Below are positions 1 to 9,584 of a DNA stretch of 64,000 bases, piece after piece. The position numbers and the translations under genes were made by a program. The stretch's first letter is position 1; each line of letters starts with the position of its first letter. The notes beneath the pieces are model-generated. The model was not told the DNA's origin, ran no database searches, and saw nothing but the letters and a program-made list of their open reading frames with translations. This DNA comes from an uncultured Bacteroidales bacterium (GTDB lineage: Bacteria > Bacteroidota > Bacteroidia > Bacteroidales > UBA932): the NCBI GenBank assembly GCA_900318015.1, contig ONJB01000003.1, forward strand, positions 1 to 64,000, given 5' to 3'.

Positions 1-1
1 G

Positions 2-262
2 GTGGAGGTGAACGCCACCCCGATGGCCGCCTACGTGATGTGCCAGTGCATCAAGAAGTTCTACGAGCAGACCGGCCGCAAGGTGGGCTTCAAGGCCGCA
101 GGCGGCATCTCCTCCGCGATGGACGCCGTGTGCTACTACTCCATCGTGTCCACGATCCTCGGCAAGGAATGGCTGGACAAGAGCCTGTTCCGCTTCGGCG
201 TGAGCCGCCTCGCGAACCAGCTCGTCTCCGCCGTGGAGCAGAAGACGGTCACTTATTTCTAA
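2..262 (+). CDS. deoC: Deoxyribose-phosphate aldolase, C-terminal part (5' end outside window)
   Basis: Only the last 86 residues are present; the reading frame is open to the left edge, so the true start lies outside. The enzyme interconverts 2-deoxyribose-5-phosphate with glyceraldehyde-3-phosphate and acetaldehyde in the cytoplasm. The fragment carries the family's GFKxxGG motif (here GFKAAGGI), whose lysine lies in the active site, followed by a C-terminal segment ending FRFGVSRLAN that is typical of Bacteroidetes DeoC. Assignment rests on recognising this C-terminal signature; the Schiff-base lysine region is not in view. Confidence 0.85.
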   Translation: MEVNATPMAAYVMCQCIKKFYEQTGRKVGFKAAGGISSAMDAVCYYSIVSTILGKEWLDKSLFRFGVSRLANQLVSAVEQKTVTYF

Positions 263-282
263 AAAGCCGTTTGACGGTTTTT
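261..282 (+). terminator. Possible terminator after deoC
   Basis: An A-run, CCG, short loop, CGG and T-run form a small hairpin that begins at the deoC stop codon. The stem is short, so the call is tentative. The rest of the gap up to 490 is AT-rich near its end, but I see no consensus promoter in it. Confidence 0.35.
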
Positions 283-490
283 CCGGAAAATCACCGCTGC
301 AGGGGCCAGGAAGGCCGGCGTTGCGGTAAAAATCCCGGATTTTTGCGTGAAATGCCGCGTTCCGCGTGGTTGCCAGGGTGCCCAAAACGCCCTTGCAGCC
401 GCGCGGAATGCGTTTTTGGAACTTAAACGTTTAATATTTTTTTAAAACGGCTCCGTTTCCGAGTTTTGCATCGGACGAAAGATAAGTGCT

Positions 491-2080
491 ATGCGAAACT
501 GTTGGAAAGTGTTGTTGCCGTGGATGCTCCTGACGGGGTGTCACGAGGAGGGGCTGCCCGGGCCCGACGAACGCCGGGTGGATATTTCCGCCCTGTCCCA
601 CGGAATGATCGAGCTGGGCGAGAAACTGGAGGATCCCTATACCGTGGAGAACATGCAGGCGGCCGTGGCGCTCCTGTATCCGACCCGCGCGGGAGGAATC
701 TCCATCAAGGCGACGGACCTGTATGTCCGTTTCCTGCCCAAGAACGAGGAAGAGTACATGCTTCTGCTGTCGAAGGGACTGAAGCTGACGGACCATCCCG
801 TCGATTACCGCATCGTCAAGGAAGGAGACTACTATCACGATCCCGAGCTGTCGGAGAACGCCATCACCTGGCAGTATGCCGTCGTATCCAAGGATTTCGA
901 GTTCCCTTCCGGAATCCGATGCGAAATCCTGGACGAGTGCTATCTCTCGGAAAACGACCCGGTGACACGGGCGGAAAGCGGCATCGACTGGGACGCCGTG
1001 GAGGCCGAAGCCTACCGCCTGACCGGCAATGGGGACCTGTACCCGGCCACCCGTGCCGACGAGGAGGCGGCGGCCTTTCCTTCCGGCCGTATCACGGTCG
1101 AGGACCCGGACGCCTTCGGCGGAAAGCCTTACGGCCTTGCCGGCGTCCAGGTCTGCTGCAACAGCTTCGTGAAGTTCGCCACGGCCTACACGGACCGCGA
1201 CGGCTATTATCAACTGCCCAAGAAGTATTCATCCACACCGCGGTACCGGCTGGTCTTCAAGAACAGCGCAGGTTTCTCCATCGGTCTGAACCTCATCCTC
1301 ATCCCCGCGTCTGTCTCGACCCTGGGGACCGGACCGGCCGCGGGCGTGGACGCCCATATCGACGCGGAATCCGACGGCGCCCTCTGGCGCCGGGCGGTCG
1401 TGAACAACGCGGCGTATGACTACATCGCCCGGTGCGCCTCGTCGGACCTGGATCTCAAGGCGCCGCCGCAGGATCTCCGCATCTGGATCTTCAAGAACAT
1501 GACGAGCAGCAGCGCGGCGATGCTCCACCACGGGGCGTTCGTGGAGGGTAACGACCTCATCCAACGCTATCTGGGGGGCTATTCCTCCCTGCTGAAAACG
1601 TTCCTGCCGGACATCACCATCGGGGCGAAGGCCGGCGACGGGGAATTTGTGGACCTGTACTCTGCGGTGATGCATGAGATGGCGCATGCCAGCCATTACG
1701 CCCAGGTGGGCAATGCCTGGTGGAACCCGTACATCACCTATGTCATCCGTTCCTATGTCACGGAAGGTCGGCAGGCGTACGGGAGCGGTTCCGGGGAGGA
1801 CGCCGGGTATTGCGAGGTGGGTGAAATGTGGGCCTACTTCCTCGAGAGCGTCCTCTTCCAGGACCGTTATGGCGGCGACCTGCCCGCCTTCGGCACCGCT
1901 TTCTGGTTCTATCCGCAGATCTTCCGCTACCTGTACGAGCGGGGCATGACCTGCGCGGACCTCTTCAAGGCCTTGAAATCCGAGGTGACTACCCGCGATG
2001 ACTTGCTGGACGCGCTCGTGACGCTCTTTCCCGAGCAGGAGAGGACCATTTACCAAGTATTCAACCGATACAGCCGATGA
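491..2080 (+). CDS. Putative zinc-metallopeptidase lipoprotein
   Basis: The 529-residue protein starts with a lipoprotein signal ending LLTGC (Cys at about 17), so it is probably anchored in the outer membrane or periplasm. Residues about 225-270 resemble a carboxypeptidase-regulatory-like beta fold (AYTDRDGYYQL). A zinc-binding HExxH motif (HEMAH) is at residues 395-399, and acidic residues in EVGEMW near 442-445 could supply the third ligand. The stop overlaps the next start by 4 bases, so it is probably co-translated with the DUF3575 and FimB/Mfa2-like genes. This suggests a role in surface-fibre biogenesis, but substrate and activity are inferred only from the motif. Confidence 0.6.
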   Translation: MRNCWKVLLPWMLLTGCHEEGLPGPDERRVDISALSHGMIELGEKLEDPYTVENMQAAVALLYPTRAGGISIKATDLYVRFLPKNEEEYMLLLSKGLKLTDHPVDYRIVKEGDYYHDPELSENAITWQYAVVSKDFEFPSGIRCEILDECYLSENDPVTRAESGIDWDAVEAEAYRLTGNGDLYPATRADEEAAAFPSGRITVEDPDAFGGKPYGLAGVQVCCNSFVKFATAYTDRDGYYQLPKKYSSTPRYRLVFKNSAGFSIGLNLILIPASVSTLGTGPAAGVDAHIDAESDGALWRRAVVNNAAYDYIARCASSDLDLKAPPQDLRIWIFKNMTSSSAAMLHHGAFVEGNDLIQRYLGGYSSLLKTFLPDITIGAKAGDGEFVDLYSAVMHEMAHASHYAQVGNAWWNPYITYVIRSYVTEGRQAYGSGSGEDAGYCEVGEMWAYFLESVLFQDRYGGDLPAFGTAFWFYPQIFRYLYERGMTCADLFKALKSEVTTRDDLLDALVTLFPEQERTIYQVFNRYSR

Positions 2081-2628
2081 AAAAGATGATGCTTTTGGCG
2101 GCCGCCCTGCTCGTCGGGGCCGCCGCTTCCGCCCAGCGCCTGTCCGTGGCGACCAATGTGCTGGACTATGCCGATTTCGGAACCCTGAATGTCGAGGGGG
2201 ACGTGGCGGTGGCCCGCCAGTGGACCCTGGTCGCGGGGGCCAAGTACAATCCTTTCCTGTTCAAGGCCGATACGCCCGAGCCGCTTTCGGCGCGCCAGCA
2301 GCTGTACGCCGCCGGGGTGCGGTTCTGGCCCTGGCACGTGTTCTCGGGCTGGTGGATCGGGGGAAAGGTCCAGTACCAGGAATACAACCGGGGAGGGATC
2401 CGCTCGGCCGTCACGGACGAGGGGGATCGATATGGGGCGGGCCTCTCCGCCGGTTTCACCTACATGCTCCATCCCCACCTGAATGTCTCTGTGGGGGCCG
2501 GCGTCTGGGGCGGTTTCCAGCGGTATACGATTTACTCCTGCCCGGTTTGCGGCGTGACGGAGGAATCGGGCGAAAAGACCTTCCTCTTGCCGAACGACCT
2601 CGCATTGACCCTGTCCTATGTCTTCTAA
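2077..2628 (+). CDS. DUF3575-family outer-membrane beta-barrel protein
   Basis: The 183-residue protein has a cleavable signal (MKKMMLLAAALLVGAAASAQ) followed by alternating hydrophobic strands and a C-terminal aromatic residue (LSYVF), as in small outer-membrane barrels. The N-terminal mature segment (SVATNVLDYADFGTLNVEG) matches the DUF3575 pattern, a family commonly found next to Bacteroidetes fimbrial genes. It overlaps the preceding gene by 4 bases and the next by 11, indicating tight co-translation. A role as assembly partner or anchor of Mfa/Fim-type fibres is inferred from this context. Confidence 0.75.
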   Translation: MKKMMLLAAALLVGAAASAQRLSVATNVLDYADFGTLNVEGDVAVARQWTLVAGAKYNPFLFKADTPEPLSARQQLYAAGVRFWPWHVFSGWWIGGKVQYQEYNRGGIRSAVTDEGDRYGAGLSAGFTYMLHPHLNVSVGAGVWGGFQRYTIYSCPVCGVTEESGEKTFLLPNDLALTLSYVF

Positions 2629-3373
2629 GGGATTCCTCCGGCTCCTGCTGCCGCTGCTCCTCGTGCCGTCCTGTTCCGTCAAGGAGAACAGGGCGGCCTG
2701 TCCCTGCGGCCTGACGCTGGATCTCACCGGCCTGCCGGTGCGCCCCGTCGTCCTGAGCGTGACAGGGGAGGGGTATTCCTGGACGGAAGTCGTCCATGCC
2801 GACACGGTCCTGGTGCTGCCGGTTCCGAAGGGAGAGGTGGCCGTGTCTGCCGTGGGCGGCGCCTTGGCGGAAGGGGATGGGAGCGTGCGGATTCAGGCAG
2901 GAGAGGAAGCCCCGCCGTTGTATCTGTTCTACGCCGCCATATCGACGGGCGCCGAACAGGTAGTCCTGCCCGTAAAGCTGCATAAACAGTTCTGTACGCT
3001 CGAATTGTCCTTCAAGGGACCTCCGGGCTATGGGCCGCCCTTCGAGGCCGTTGTGGAGGGTTTCTACGGCGGCTGGGAGCCGGACGGGGGCCCGGCCCCC
3101 GGTTCCTTCTCCCGCCGCCTCCTGCCCGGCTCCGACGGCCGCGCCGCCCTCCGTCTCCCGCGTCAGGGGGACGATTCGCTCCTGATGCATATCGTCTTCT
3201 CCGACCAGGTGGTCCGGACCTTCGCCCTGGGTTCCTATATCGCCGCCGCCGGCTATGACTGGTCCGCCCCCGACTTGGAGGACCTTTCGCTCCAGGTGGA
3301 CATTTCCCTCACCTCTGTCACCATCTCCTCGGACCTGTGGTCCCGGACGGAGGATATAGAACTTTGGATATAA
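2618..3373 (+). CDS. FimB/Mfa2-family fimbrial anchor-like lipoprotein
   Basis: The 251-residue product has a lipobox (LLVPSCS, Cys near 19) followed by an ENRAACPCGLTLDL segment that is characteristic of the FimB/Mfa2 family. Members terminate or anchor type V pili in the outer membrane of Bacteroidales. The remainder shows two beta-rich domains, as expected for this family. It is the last gene of a three-gene overlapping unit. No structural pilin lies directly beside it; the fimbrillin-like genes 9-13 kb downstream are candidate partners, which is inference. Confidence 0.75.
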   Translation: MSSKGFLRLLLPLLLVPSCSVKENRAACPCGLTLDLTGLPVRPVVLSVTGEGYSWTEVVHADTVLVLPVPKGEVAVSAVGGALAEGDGSVRIQAGEEAPPLYLFYAAISTGAEQVVLPVKLHKQFCTLELSFKGPPGYGPPFEAVVEGFYGGWEPDGGPAPGSFSRRLLPGSDGRAALRLPRQGDDSLLMHIVFSDQVVRTFALGSYIAAAGYDWSAPDLEDLSLQVDISLTSVTISSDLWSRTEDIELWI

Positions 3374-3377
3374 AAAA

Positions 3378-3408
3378 TTTGCAGTTTCGAAAAAACTTTG
3401 TACCTTTG
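3378..3408 (+). promoter_or_regulatory. Promoter of tRNA-Leu
   Basis: TTTG at 3378-3381, 19 bases, then TACCTTTG at 3401-3408 is an exact match to the Bacteroidetes primary sigma consensus. The tRNA begins 12 bases downstream. Confidence 0.85.
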
Positions 3409-3420
3409 CAATCCACAAAC

Positions 3421-3504
3421 GCGCGGATGGCGGAATTGGTAGACGCGCTACTCTCAGGAGGTAGTGTCCGAAAGGACGTGTCAGTTCGACTCTGATTTCG
3501 CGCA
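3421..3504 (+). tRNA. tRNA-Leu (anticodon CAG)
   Basis: The sequence folds into a cloverleaf with a 7-bp acceptor stem (3421-3427 with 3497-3503), a 5-bp anticodon stem with loop CTCAGGA (anticodon CAG), a long variable arm as expected for a class II tRNA, and a TTCGA T-loop. The 3' CCA is not encoded. Confidence 0.95.
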
Positions 3505-3507
3505 CAG

Positions 3508-3538
3508 GCCCGGGAACGAAAGTTTCCGGGCTTTTTTT
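3508..3538 (+). terminator. Rho-independent terminator after tRNA-Leu
   Basis: GCCCGGGAA (3508-3516) pairs with TTTCCGGGC (3523-3531) with one G-T wobble, followed by seven T residues. Confidence 0.9.
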
Positions 3539-3561
3539 ACCGGATAATGCACGGAAAATGT

Positions 3562-3569
3562 TAACTTTG
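3562..3569 (+). promoter_or_regulatory. -7 element of typA promoter
   Basis: TAACTTTG matches the TAnnTTTG element and lies 31 bases before the typA start. No clear TTG is found at the expected upstream distance, so only the -7 element is called. Confidence 0.6.
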
Positions 3570-3600
3570 CAAGTTTTTTAGAAGAAGGTTAGTCAGATAT

Positions 3601-5402
<1,802 letters not shown>

Positions 5403-5406
<4 letters not shown>

Positions 5407-5432
5407 TTTTCGGAAAATTATTTGTACCTTTG
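5403..5432 (+). promoter_or_regulatory. Promoter of the yceD-like/rpmF operon
   Basis: TTG at 5403-5405, 19 bases, then TACCTTTG at 5425-5432. It overlaps the typA stop codon and lies 24 bases upstream of the chosen YceD start. This supports that ATG over the further-upstream in-frame start, which would lie inside the promoter. Confidence 0.8.
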
Positions 5433-5456
5433 CAACCCTTAATCTGTTTTCAGGCG

Positions 5457-5978
5457 ATGGATTACGTCATTCCTCTGAATGGATGGGCTGCCGGTGAGCG
5501 GAATTTCCGCTGGCAGGCGGATAACAAGTTCTTTCAAAAGTTTGACAATACAGAAATCCTTGACGCCGCTGTCGAAGTGGAGGCAAGAGCCGTCAAGTCA
5601 GGGCATTACATCGGCGTGGACCTGGATATCCAGGGGAACGTGACGGTCGCTTGCGACCGATGCCTGGAAGACTTGCAGCTCCCGGTGGAGGCCCACCCCG
5701 CTTTCAGCGTGAAGTTCGGAGAGGAAGCGTCCTCGGAAGAGGAGATGCGGGAAGGTTCTCGTGAGATCCTGTTCCTGAGCGCTTCGGATGCCGAACTGGA
5801 CCTGAGCCAGGCCATCTACGATTACGTATGCCTGTCGCTGCCGATGCAGCGGGTCCACGCGGAAGGGGAGTGCAACCCCGACACGGTGAGGTTTCTGGGT
5901 CAGGAGCCGGTGAACGAGGAGGCTGGAGATACGAACAGCCCGTTTGCCGCGCTGAAAGGACTTTTTGACGGAAAATAA
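5457..5978 (+). CDS. YceD/DUF177 family protein
   Basis: The 173-residue acidic protein carries the CxxC pair CDRCL, preceded by DIQGNVTVA, that marks the YceD (DUF177) family. The gene stands just upstream of rpmF, the conserved arrangement. In E. coli and plants, family members are linked to 23S rRNA processing or accumulation; whether this holds here is inference. The start at 5457 (MDYVIPLNGW) was preferred because an upstream in-frame start would overlap the promoter and typA. Confidence 0.85.
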   Translation: MDYVIPLNGWAAGERNFRWQADNKFFQKFDNTEILDAAVEVEARAVKSGHYIGVDLDIQGNVTVACDRCLEDLQLPVEAHPAFSVKFGEEASSEEEMREGSREILFLSASDAELDLSQAIYDYVCLSLPMQRVHAEGECNPDTVRFLGQEPVNEEAGDTNSPFAALKGLFDGK

Positions 5979-6000
5979 AACAAAATAAAGATAAGTAACT

Positions 6001-6183
6001 ATGGCACATCCGAAACACAAACTCTCCAAGCAGCGGAGAGACAAGAGAAGAACGCACGACCACGCTGCGGTCCCTACCCTCAGCGTCTGCCCGAACTGCG
6101 GCGCCACGGTGATCTATCACCGTGTCTGCCCTGAGTGCGGCTACTACCGCGGTCGTCAGATCATCGTCAAGAGCGCAGAGTAA
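6001..6183 (+). CDS. rpmF: 50S ribosomal protein L32
   Basis: The 60-residue protein begins MAHPKHKLSKQRRDKRR, the basic N-terminal tail of L32. It contains a four-cysteine zinc ribbon, CPNC at about 37-40 and CPEC at about 50-53. It is 22 bases downstream of the yceD-like gene and is probably co-transcribed with it from the promoter at 5403-5432. Confidence 0.97.
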   Translation: MAHPKHKLSKQRRDKRRTHDHAAVPTLSVCPNCGATVIYHRVCPECGYYRGRQIIVKSAE

Positions 6184-6214
6184 TCTCGCGCCGGAACCTT
6201 CCGGCTGCCCGCGC

Positions 6215-6286
6215 GGCCTCATAGTTCAACGGATAGAACGGAAGTTTCCTAAACTTTAAATAGAGGTTCGATTCCTCTTGGGGCTA
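6215..6286 (+). tRNA. tRNA-Arg (anticodon CCT)
   Basis: The cloverleaf has acceptor GGCCTCA pairing with TGGGGCT (two G-T wobbles), a 4-bp D stem GTTC/GAAC, anticodon loop TTCCTAA (anticodon CCT), and T stem AGAGG/CCTCT around a TTCGATT loop. CCA is not encoded. The 32 bases before it show no separate promoter, so it may be read from the rpmF transcript. Confidence 0.9.
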
Positions 6287-6319
6287 CGAAAATGCCAGGC
6301 TTTGGGCCTGGCATTTTCG
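6287..6319. terminator. Bidirectional terminator between tRNA-Arg and thrC
   Basis: A perfect 14-bp stem (6287-6300 with 6306-6319) with a 5-base loop and A/T tracts at its base stands between convergent genes. It can serve both strands. Confidence 0.9.
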
Positions 6320-6345
6320 ATTTACGCTCCAGGAGGAATTCGCTT

Positions 6346-7647
6346 TTATCGCAGCGCGTAGCTGAGGAGGTAGGTCTTGAAGGCGGGGAAGGTGGCGGAG
6401 AGGGGGACGGATTGCTTGGATCCCGTGAGGAAGGCGGCGAGCCGGTCGGGGAGGGGAACGTCGGCGCCGGTGGCGCGGGAGACGGTTTCCTGGAACTTGG
6501 CGGGATGGGCCGTTTCGCAGAAAAGACCGGTTTCCCCTTCTCGGAGGCCGTCCTTGAGGGCCCGGTAGCCGCAGGCGCCGTGCGGGTCCAGGAGGTAGCC
6601 GGTTTCCTCATAGCATTCCCGGATGGTGGTGAGGATGGTCCCGTCGCCCACGACGGCGCCGGAGATGTCTTTCCTGATTTTCAGCCAGTTGTGGTCGTAC
6701 AGGTTCAGGATGCGGGCGAAGTTGCTGGGATTGCCCACGTCCATCGCGTTGGCGAGGGTGCGGAGGCTCAGGGCCGGCACGTAGGAACCCGTCTGCAGAT
6801 ACTGGAAGAAGACGTCGTTCCGGTTGTTCGCCGCGATGAAACGGTGGACGGGAAGGCCCATCCGCGCGGCCACGAGAGCAGCGCACAGGTTGCCGAGGTT
6901 TCCGCTGGGGACGCAGACGACGAGCCGATCGGCCTTGCCCAGGCGCGCGAGCTGCGCATAGCCGTGGAAATAGTAGAAGGACTGCGGCAGGAAGCGGGCT
7001 ACGTTGATGCTGTTGGCCGATGTCAGCCGCAGGGCGCCGCGGAGGTCCGGGTCCAGGAAGGCGGCCTTGACCAGGGCCTGGCAGTCATCGAAGCTGCCGT
7101 CGACCTCCAGGGCGGTGATGTTCTGTCCCAGGGTGGCGAACTGGGCCTCCTGCACCGGGCTTACGCGGCCTCGGGGATACAGCACGAAGACGTGCGTGCC
7201 CGGGACGCCCAGGAAGCCGTTTGCGACGGCGCTCCCGGTGTCACCGGACGTGGCAACGAGGACATTGACATTCCCTTCCTGGGTGAAGTGCCCCAGGAGC
7301 CGCGCCATGAAGCGGGCGCCGACGTCCTTGAAGGCAAGGGTGGGCCCATGGAAGAGTTCCAGGGAGTAGATCCCTTCTTCCACCGGCACGGCCGGGCAGT
7401 CGAAGGAAAGGGTTTCCGCGACGATGCGGTCCAGTTCCGCCCGGGGGATGTCCTCCCCGAAGAAAGCGGCGGCGACTTCCTGGCCGATCTCTACAAAGGA
7501 CATTTCGGGCAGGCGGCGGATCCAGTCGGCCGGGAAGGTCGGAATCCGCTCCGGCATATAGAGCCCGCGGTCTTCCGCGAGCCCCTGGACGACGGCCTGC
7601 TGCAAAGACGCGGCCGGCGCCTTCTGTTCGGTACTGTAGTACTGCAT
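6346..7647 (-). CDS. thrC: Threonine synthase
   Basis: The 433-residue PLP enzyme converts O-phosphohomoserine to threonine. It contains the cofactor-lysine motif LAFKD (Lys107 in GPTLAFKDVG), a phosphate-binding TSGDTGSA loop and the SxNSINxAR motif of threonine synthases. Its start lies one base after the stop of thrB, indicating a thrB-thrC operon read leftward. Length fits the family. Confidence 0.95.
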   Translation of the reverse strand: MQYYSTEQKAPAASLQQAVVQGLAEDRGLYMPERIPTFPADWIRRLPEMSFVEIGQEVAAAFFGEDIPRAELDRIVAETLSFDCPAVPVEEGIYSLELFHGPTLAFKDVGARFMARLLGHFTQEGNVNVLVATSGDTGSAVANGFLGVPGTHVFVLYPRGRVSPVQEAQFATLGQNITALEVDGSFDDCQALVKAAFLDPDLRGALRLTSANSINVARFLPQSFYYFHGYAQLARLGKADRLVVCVPSGNLGNLCAALVAARMGLPVHRFIAANNRNDVFFQYLQTGSYVPALSLRTLANAMDVGNPSNFARILNLYDHNWLKIRKDISGAVVGDGTILTTIRECYEETGYLLDPHGACGYRALKDGLREGETGLFCETAHPAKFQETVSRATGADVPLPDRLAAFLTGSKQSVPLSATFPAFKTYLLSYALR

Positions 7648-7648
7648 G

Positions 7649-8575
7649 TCAATAGGCGATCAGACGGGCGCCCCGGTTGGAAACCTTGACGACGTAGCAC
7701 TCGAAGGGGATATCCAGGTCGGAGAAATGCTTTTCCATGATGGCCCCGGCCCGCTGGGCCTTCTCGAAGCGGTTCGCGAGGGCGAAGACCGACGGGCCCG
7801 ATCCGGCGATGTTCATCGCCAGCGAGCCGCTCTGGAGCACCTTCTCCCGCAGCTCGTCGAAGCCCGGGATGAAGCCCTTGCGGTACGGCTCCGCCACGGA
7901 ATCCCGCATGGAACGGCCGACCAGGCCGATGTTGCCGGAATACAGGCCGGCCACCAGCCCGCCCACATTGCCCCACTGGGCAATGGCGGCGTGCATGTCC
8001 ACCTTCTTGGGCAGGATGCTGCGCGCCTCCTTCGTGGACACGACCAGCTTGGGATGGATCACGGCGCAGTAGAAATCGCCCGGAACCGGCAGCTTGATGA
8101 CGTCCAGGGGCTCGTAACCCCGGATGAGGACGATACCGCCCATCACGGCGGGAGCCGCATTGTCGGCATGGTATCCGCCACTGGCAAGGTTCTCACCCTC
8201 CATGGCGCATACGACGACATCCTCCTCGGACAGCGGGCAGCCGAACAGCTCGTTCATGCCGAAGGCCGCCGCTGCGCTGGACGCGGAACTTGAACCGATC
8301 CCCGAACCGGGATAGATCTTCCGCTTGATGACGACATCCACCTGCGCCCGGTTCCCGGTCATTTCCAGGAACTTGCGCACCACGGGGGTGATCACGTTCT
8401 GTTCGATGTCCTCCGGCAGGGGGACGCCCGATTCGTTCGCGATGGTGAGTCCGTCTCCCTCGGAGACGCTCATTTCGAGGACATCGCCCACTTCGTCCAG
8501 GGCGAGGCCCATAATGTCGAATCCGCACCCGAGATTGGCGATGGACGCCGGTGCGAACACTCTTACCGTTTTCAT
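7649..8575 (-). CDS. thrB: Homoserine kinase
   Basis: The 308-residue GHMP-family kinase phosphorylates homoserine for threonine synthesis. The N-terminal FAPASIANLGCGFD and the ATP-binding GSGIGSSSASSAA glycine/serine loop are clear, as is the C-terminal AGSGPSVFAL motif. The start at 8575 (MKTVRVFAPASIANLG) was chosen because family members begin here; an upstream in-frame start would add 36 unrelated residues across the promoter region. Aspartokinase is not in view. Confidence 0.95.
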   Translation of the reverse strand: MKTVRVFAPASIANLGCGFDIMGLALDEVGDVLEMSVSEGDGLTIANESGVPLPEDIEQNVITPVVRKFLEMTGNRAQVDVVIKRKIYPGSGIGSSSASSAAAAFGMNELFGCPLSEEDVVVCAMEGENLASGGYHADNAAPAVMGGIVLIRGYEPLDVIKLPVPGDFYCAVIHPKLVVSTKEARSILPKKVDMHAAIAQWGNVGGLVAGLYSGNIGLVGRSMRDSVAEPYRKGFIPGFDELREKVLQSGSLAMNIAGSGPSVFALANRFEKAQRAGAIMEKHFSDLDIPFECYVVKVSNRGARLIAY

Positions 8576-8631
8576 AGGCAGTGGATATTTGTCAAGTTCG
8601 GGGAAGACGGGGCATCTTCCGGGGTCTGTTG

Positions 8632-8639
8632 CAAATATA
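8632..8639 (-). promoter_or_regulatory. -7 element of the thrB-thrC operon
   Basis: Reading the minus strand, TATATTTG matches TAnnTTTG and lies 56 bases upstream of the thrB start. No clear upstream TTG element is seen at the usual distance. Confidence 0.55.
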
Positions 8640-8675
8640 GTAAAATTATTTAAAAAATCGCATCCTCCGGTGACT

Positions 8676-8708
8676 TTTGGCAATTATCACGAAAAAACAC
8701 TATCTTTG
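8676..8708 (+). promoter_or_regulatory. Promoter of the 8734 gene cluster
   Basis: TTTG at 8676-8679, 21 bases, then TATCTTTG at 8701-8708, with the ATG 25 bases on. It is divergent from the thrB promoter. Confidence 0.75.
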
Positions 8709-8733
8709 GAGAGAATAGCGTCCTATCCCCATC

Positions 8734-9339
8734 ATGAAAGAGCGTCCCAGAATAGTTGATTGGCTCCTGGATTTTGTGAACCGGCTTCTCCCCGTCGTCA
8801 CGGGTATCGCGGTCACTTTCACGGTACAGGGCATGGTAAATCGAGCCCACACCCGCCGGGATGTGCAGTCGGCCTTGCAACTGGTGCGCACGGAATTGAC
8901 TTCCAATCGGAAAGATGTCGCCGAACTGAAAGAGTATTTTCAAAATGAGATGACGTCTGCCCGGTATCTGGGAAAACACACGGATCTCGTCAAGAAACTG
9001 AAGCGACTGGACAGCGCGACCGCGGACACCGTCAAGTACCATCTGGGGATTGTCGGCGCCGATGTCACCGTCGTCTTCCCGCACGATGCGCTGGAGCTGC
9101 TGAAGATGTCGTCCCTGTTCCAGAAAATCGGGGACAACGGCTTGTCCATGAAGATTATCCGCGCCTATGATTCGTGTTCCCAGATGGCCATCAGCGTGGA
9201 CCGTCATATTGCCGAGCGCAACGCGCAGCCCGCGGATTCCCTTTATAACTGGATCGAACTCCATGATCCACGTGTGTTTGCGGATCCTGCGGATATCGAC
9301 AAGGCCATCACGGCTATCAATGTGTACCTACGCAGATAA
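8734..9339 (+). CDS. Hypothetical single-pass membrane protein
   Basis: I do not recognise the family. The 201-residue product has one hydrophobic stretch near the N-terminus (about residues 15-34, FVNRLLPVVTGIAVTFTVQG), then a mostly helical soluble region with heptad-like stretches (VQSALQLVRTELTSNRKDVAELKEYFQNE). This is consistent with an inner-membrane anchor and a cytoplasmic or periplasmic coiled segment. It begins a three-gene group (8734-10100) with its own promoter and is followed 21 bases later by a small proline/alanine-rich protein. Confidence 0.7.
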   Translation: MKERPRIVDWLLDFVNRLLPVVTGIAVTFTVQGMVNRAHTRRDVQSALQLVRTELTSNRKDVAELKEYFQNEMTSARYLGKHTDLVKKLKRLDSATADTVKYHLGIVGADVTVVFPHDALELLKMSSLFQKIGDNGLSMKIIRAYDSCSQMAISVDRHIAERNAQPADSLYNWIELHDPRVFADPADIDKAITAINVYLRR

Positions 9340-9360
9340 TTAACCCCAAAAGATACTGTT

Positions 9361-9582
9361 ATGGAACCTAAGAAAGAAAACCCTTCCAAGGTCGTCATCA
9401 TCCCGCGTCCGCCCCGTTGCGCGAAACCGGAGCTGACTCCCATTGACCAGGCCGAACCTGCCGCCGCCGCGCAGAACGCCAGTCCGGCCGCGCTGAACCA
9501 TGCGATTCTCCCGGGCGACCCCCTGAACAACCAGGTCGAAGGACCGGACGAGGGCCTGGCCGGCGAACCGGAGGAGAAATAG
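9361..9582 (+). CDS. Small Pro/Ala-rich hypothetical protein
   Basis: The 73-residue product is low in complexity, rich in Pro, Ala and Glu, with no signal peptide or membrane segment and probably disordered. It is kept as a gene because it fits between its neighbours with short gaps (21 and 2 bases) on the same strand. Function is unknown. Confidence 0.6.
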   Translation: MEPKKENPSKVVIIPRPPRCAKPELTPIDQAEPAAAAQNASPAALNHAILPGDPLNNQVEGPDEGLAGEPEEK

Positions 9583-9584
9583 CC

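Noticed and set aside
431-1213. A 260-codon frame antisense to the metallopeptidase gene
   Set aside because: No recognisable features; explained by the codon bias of the opposite strand.
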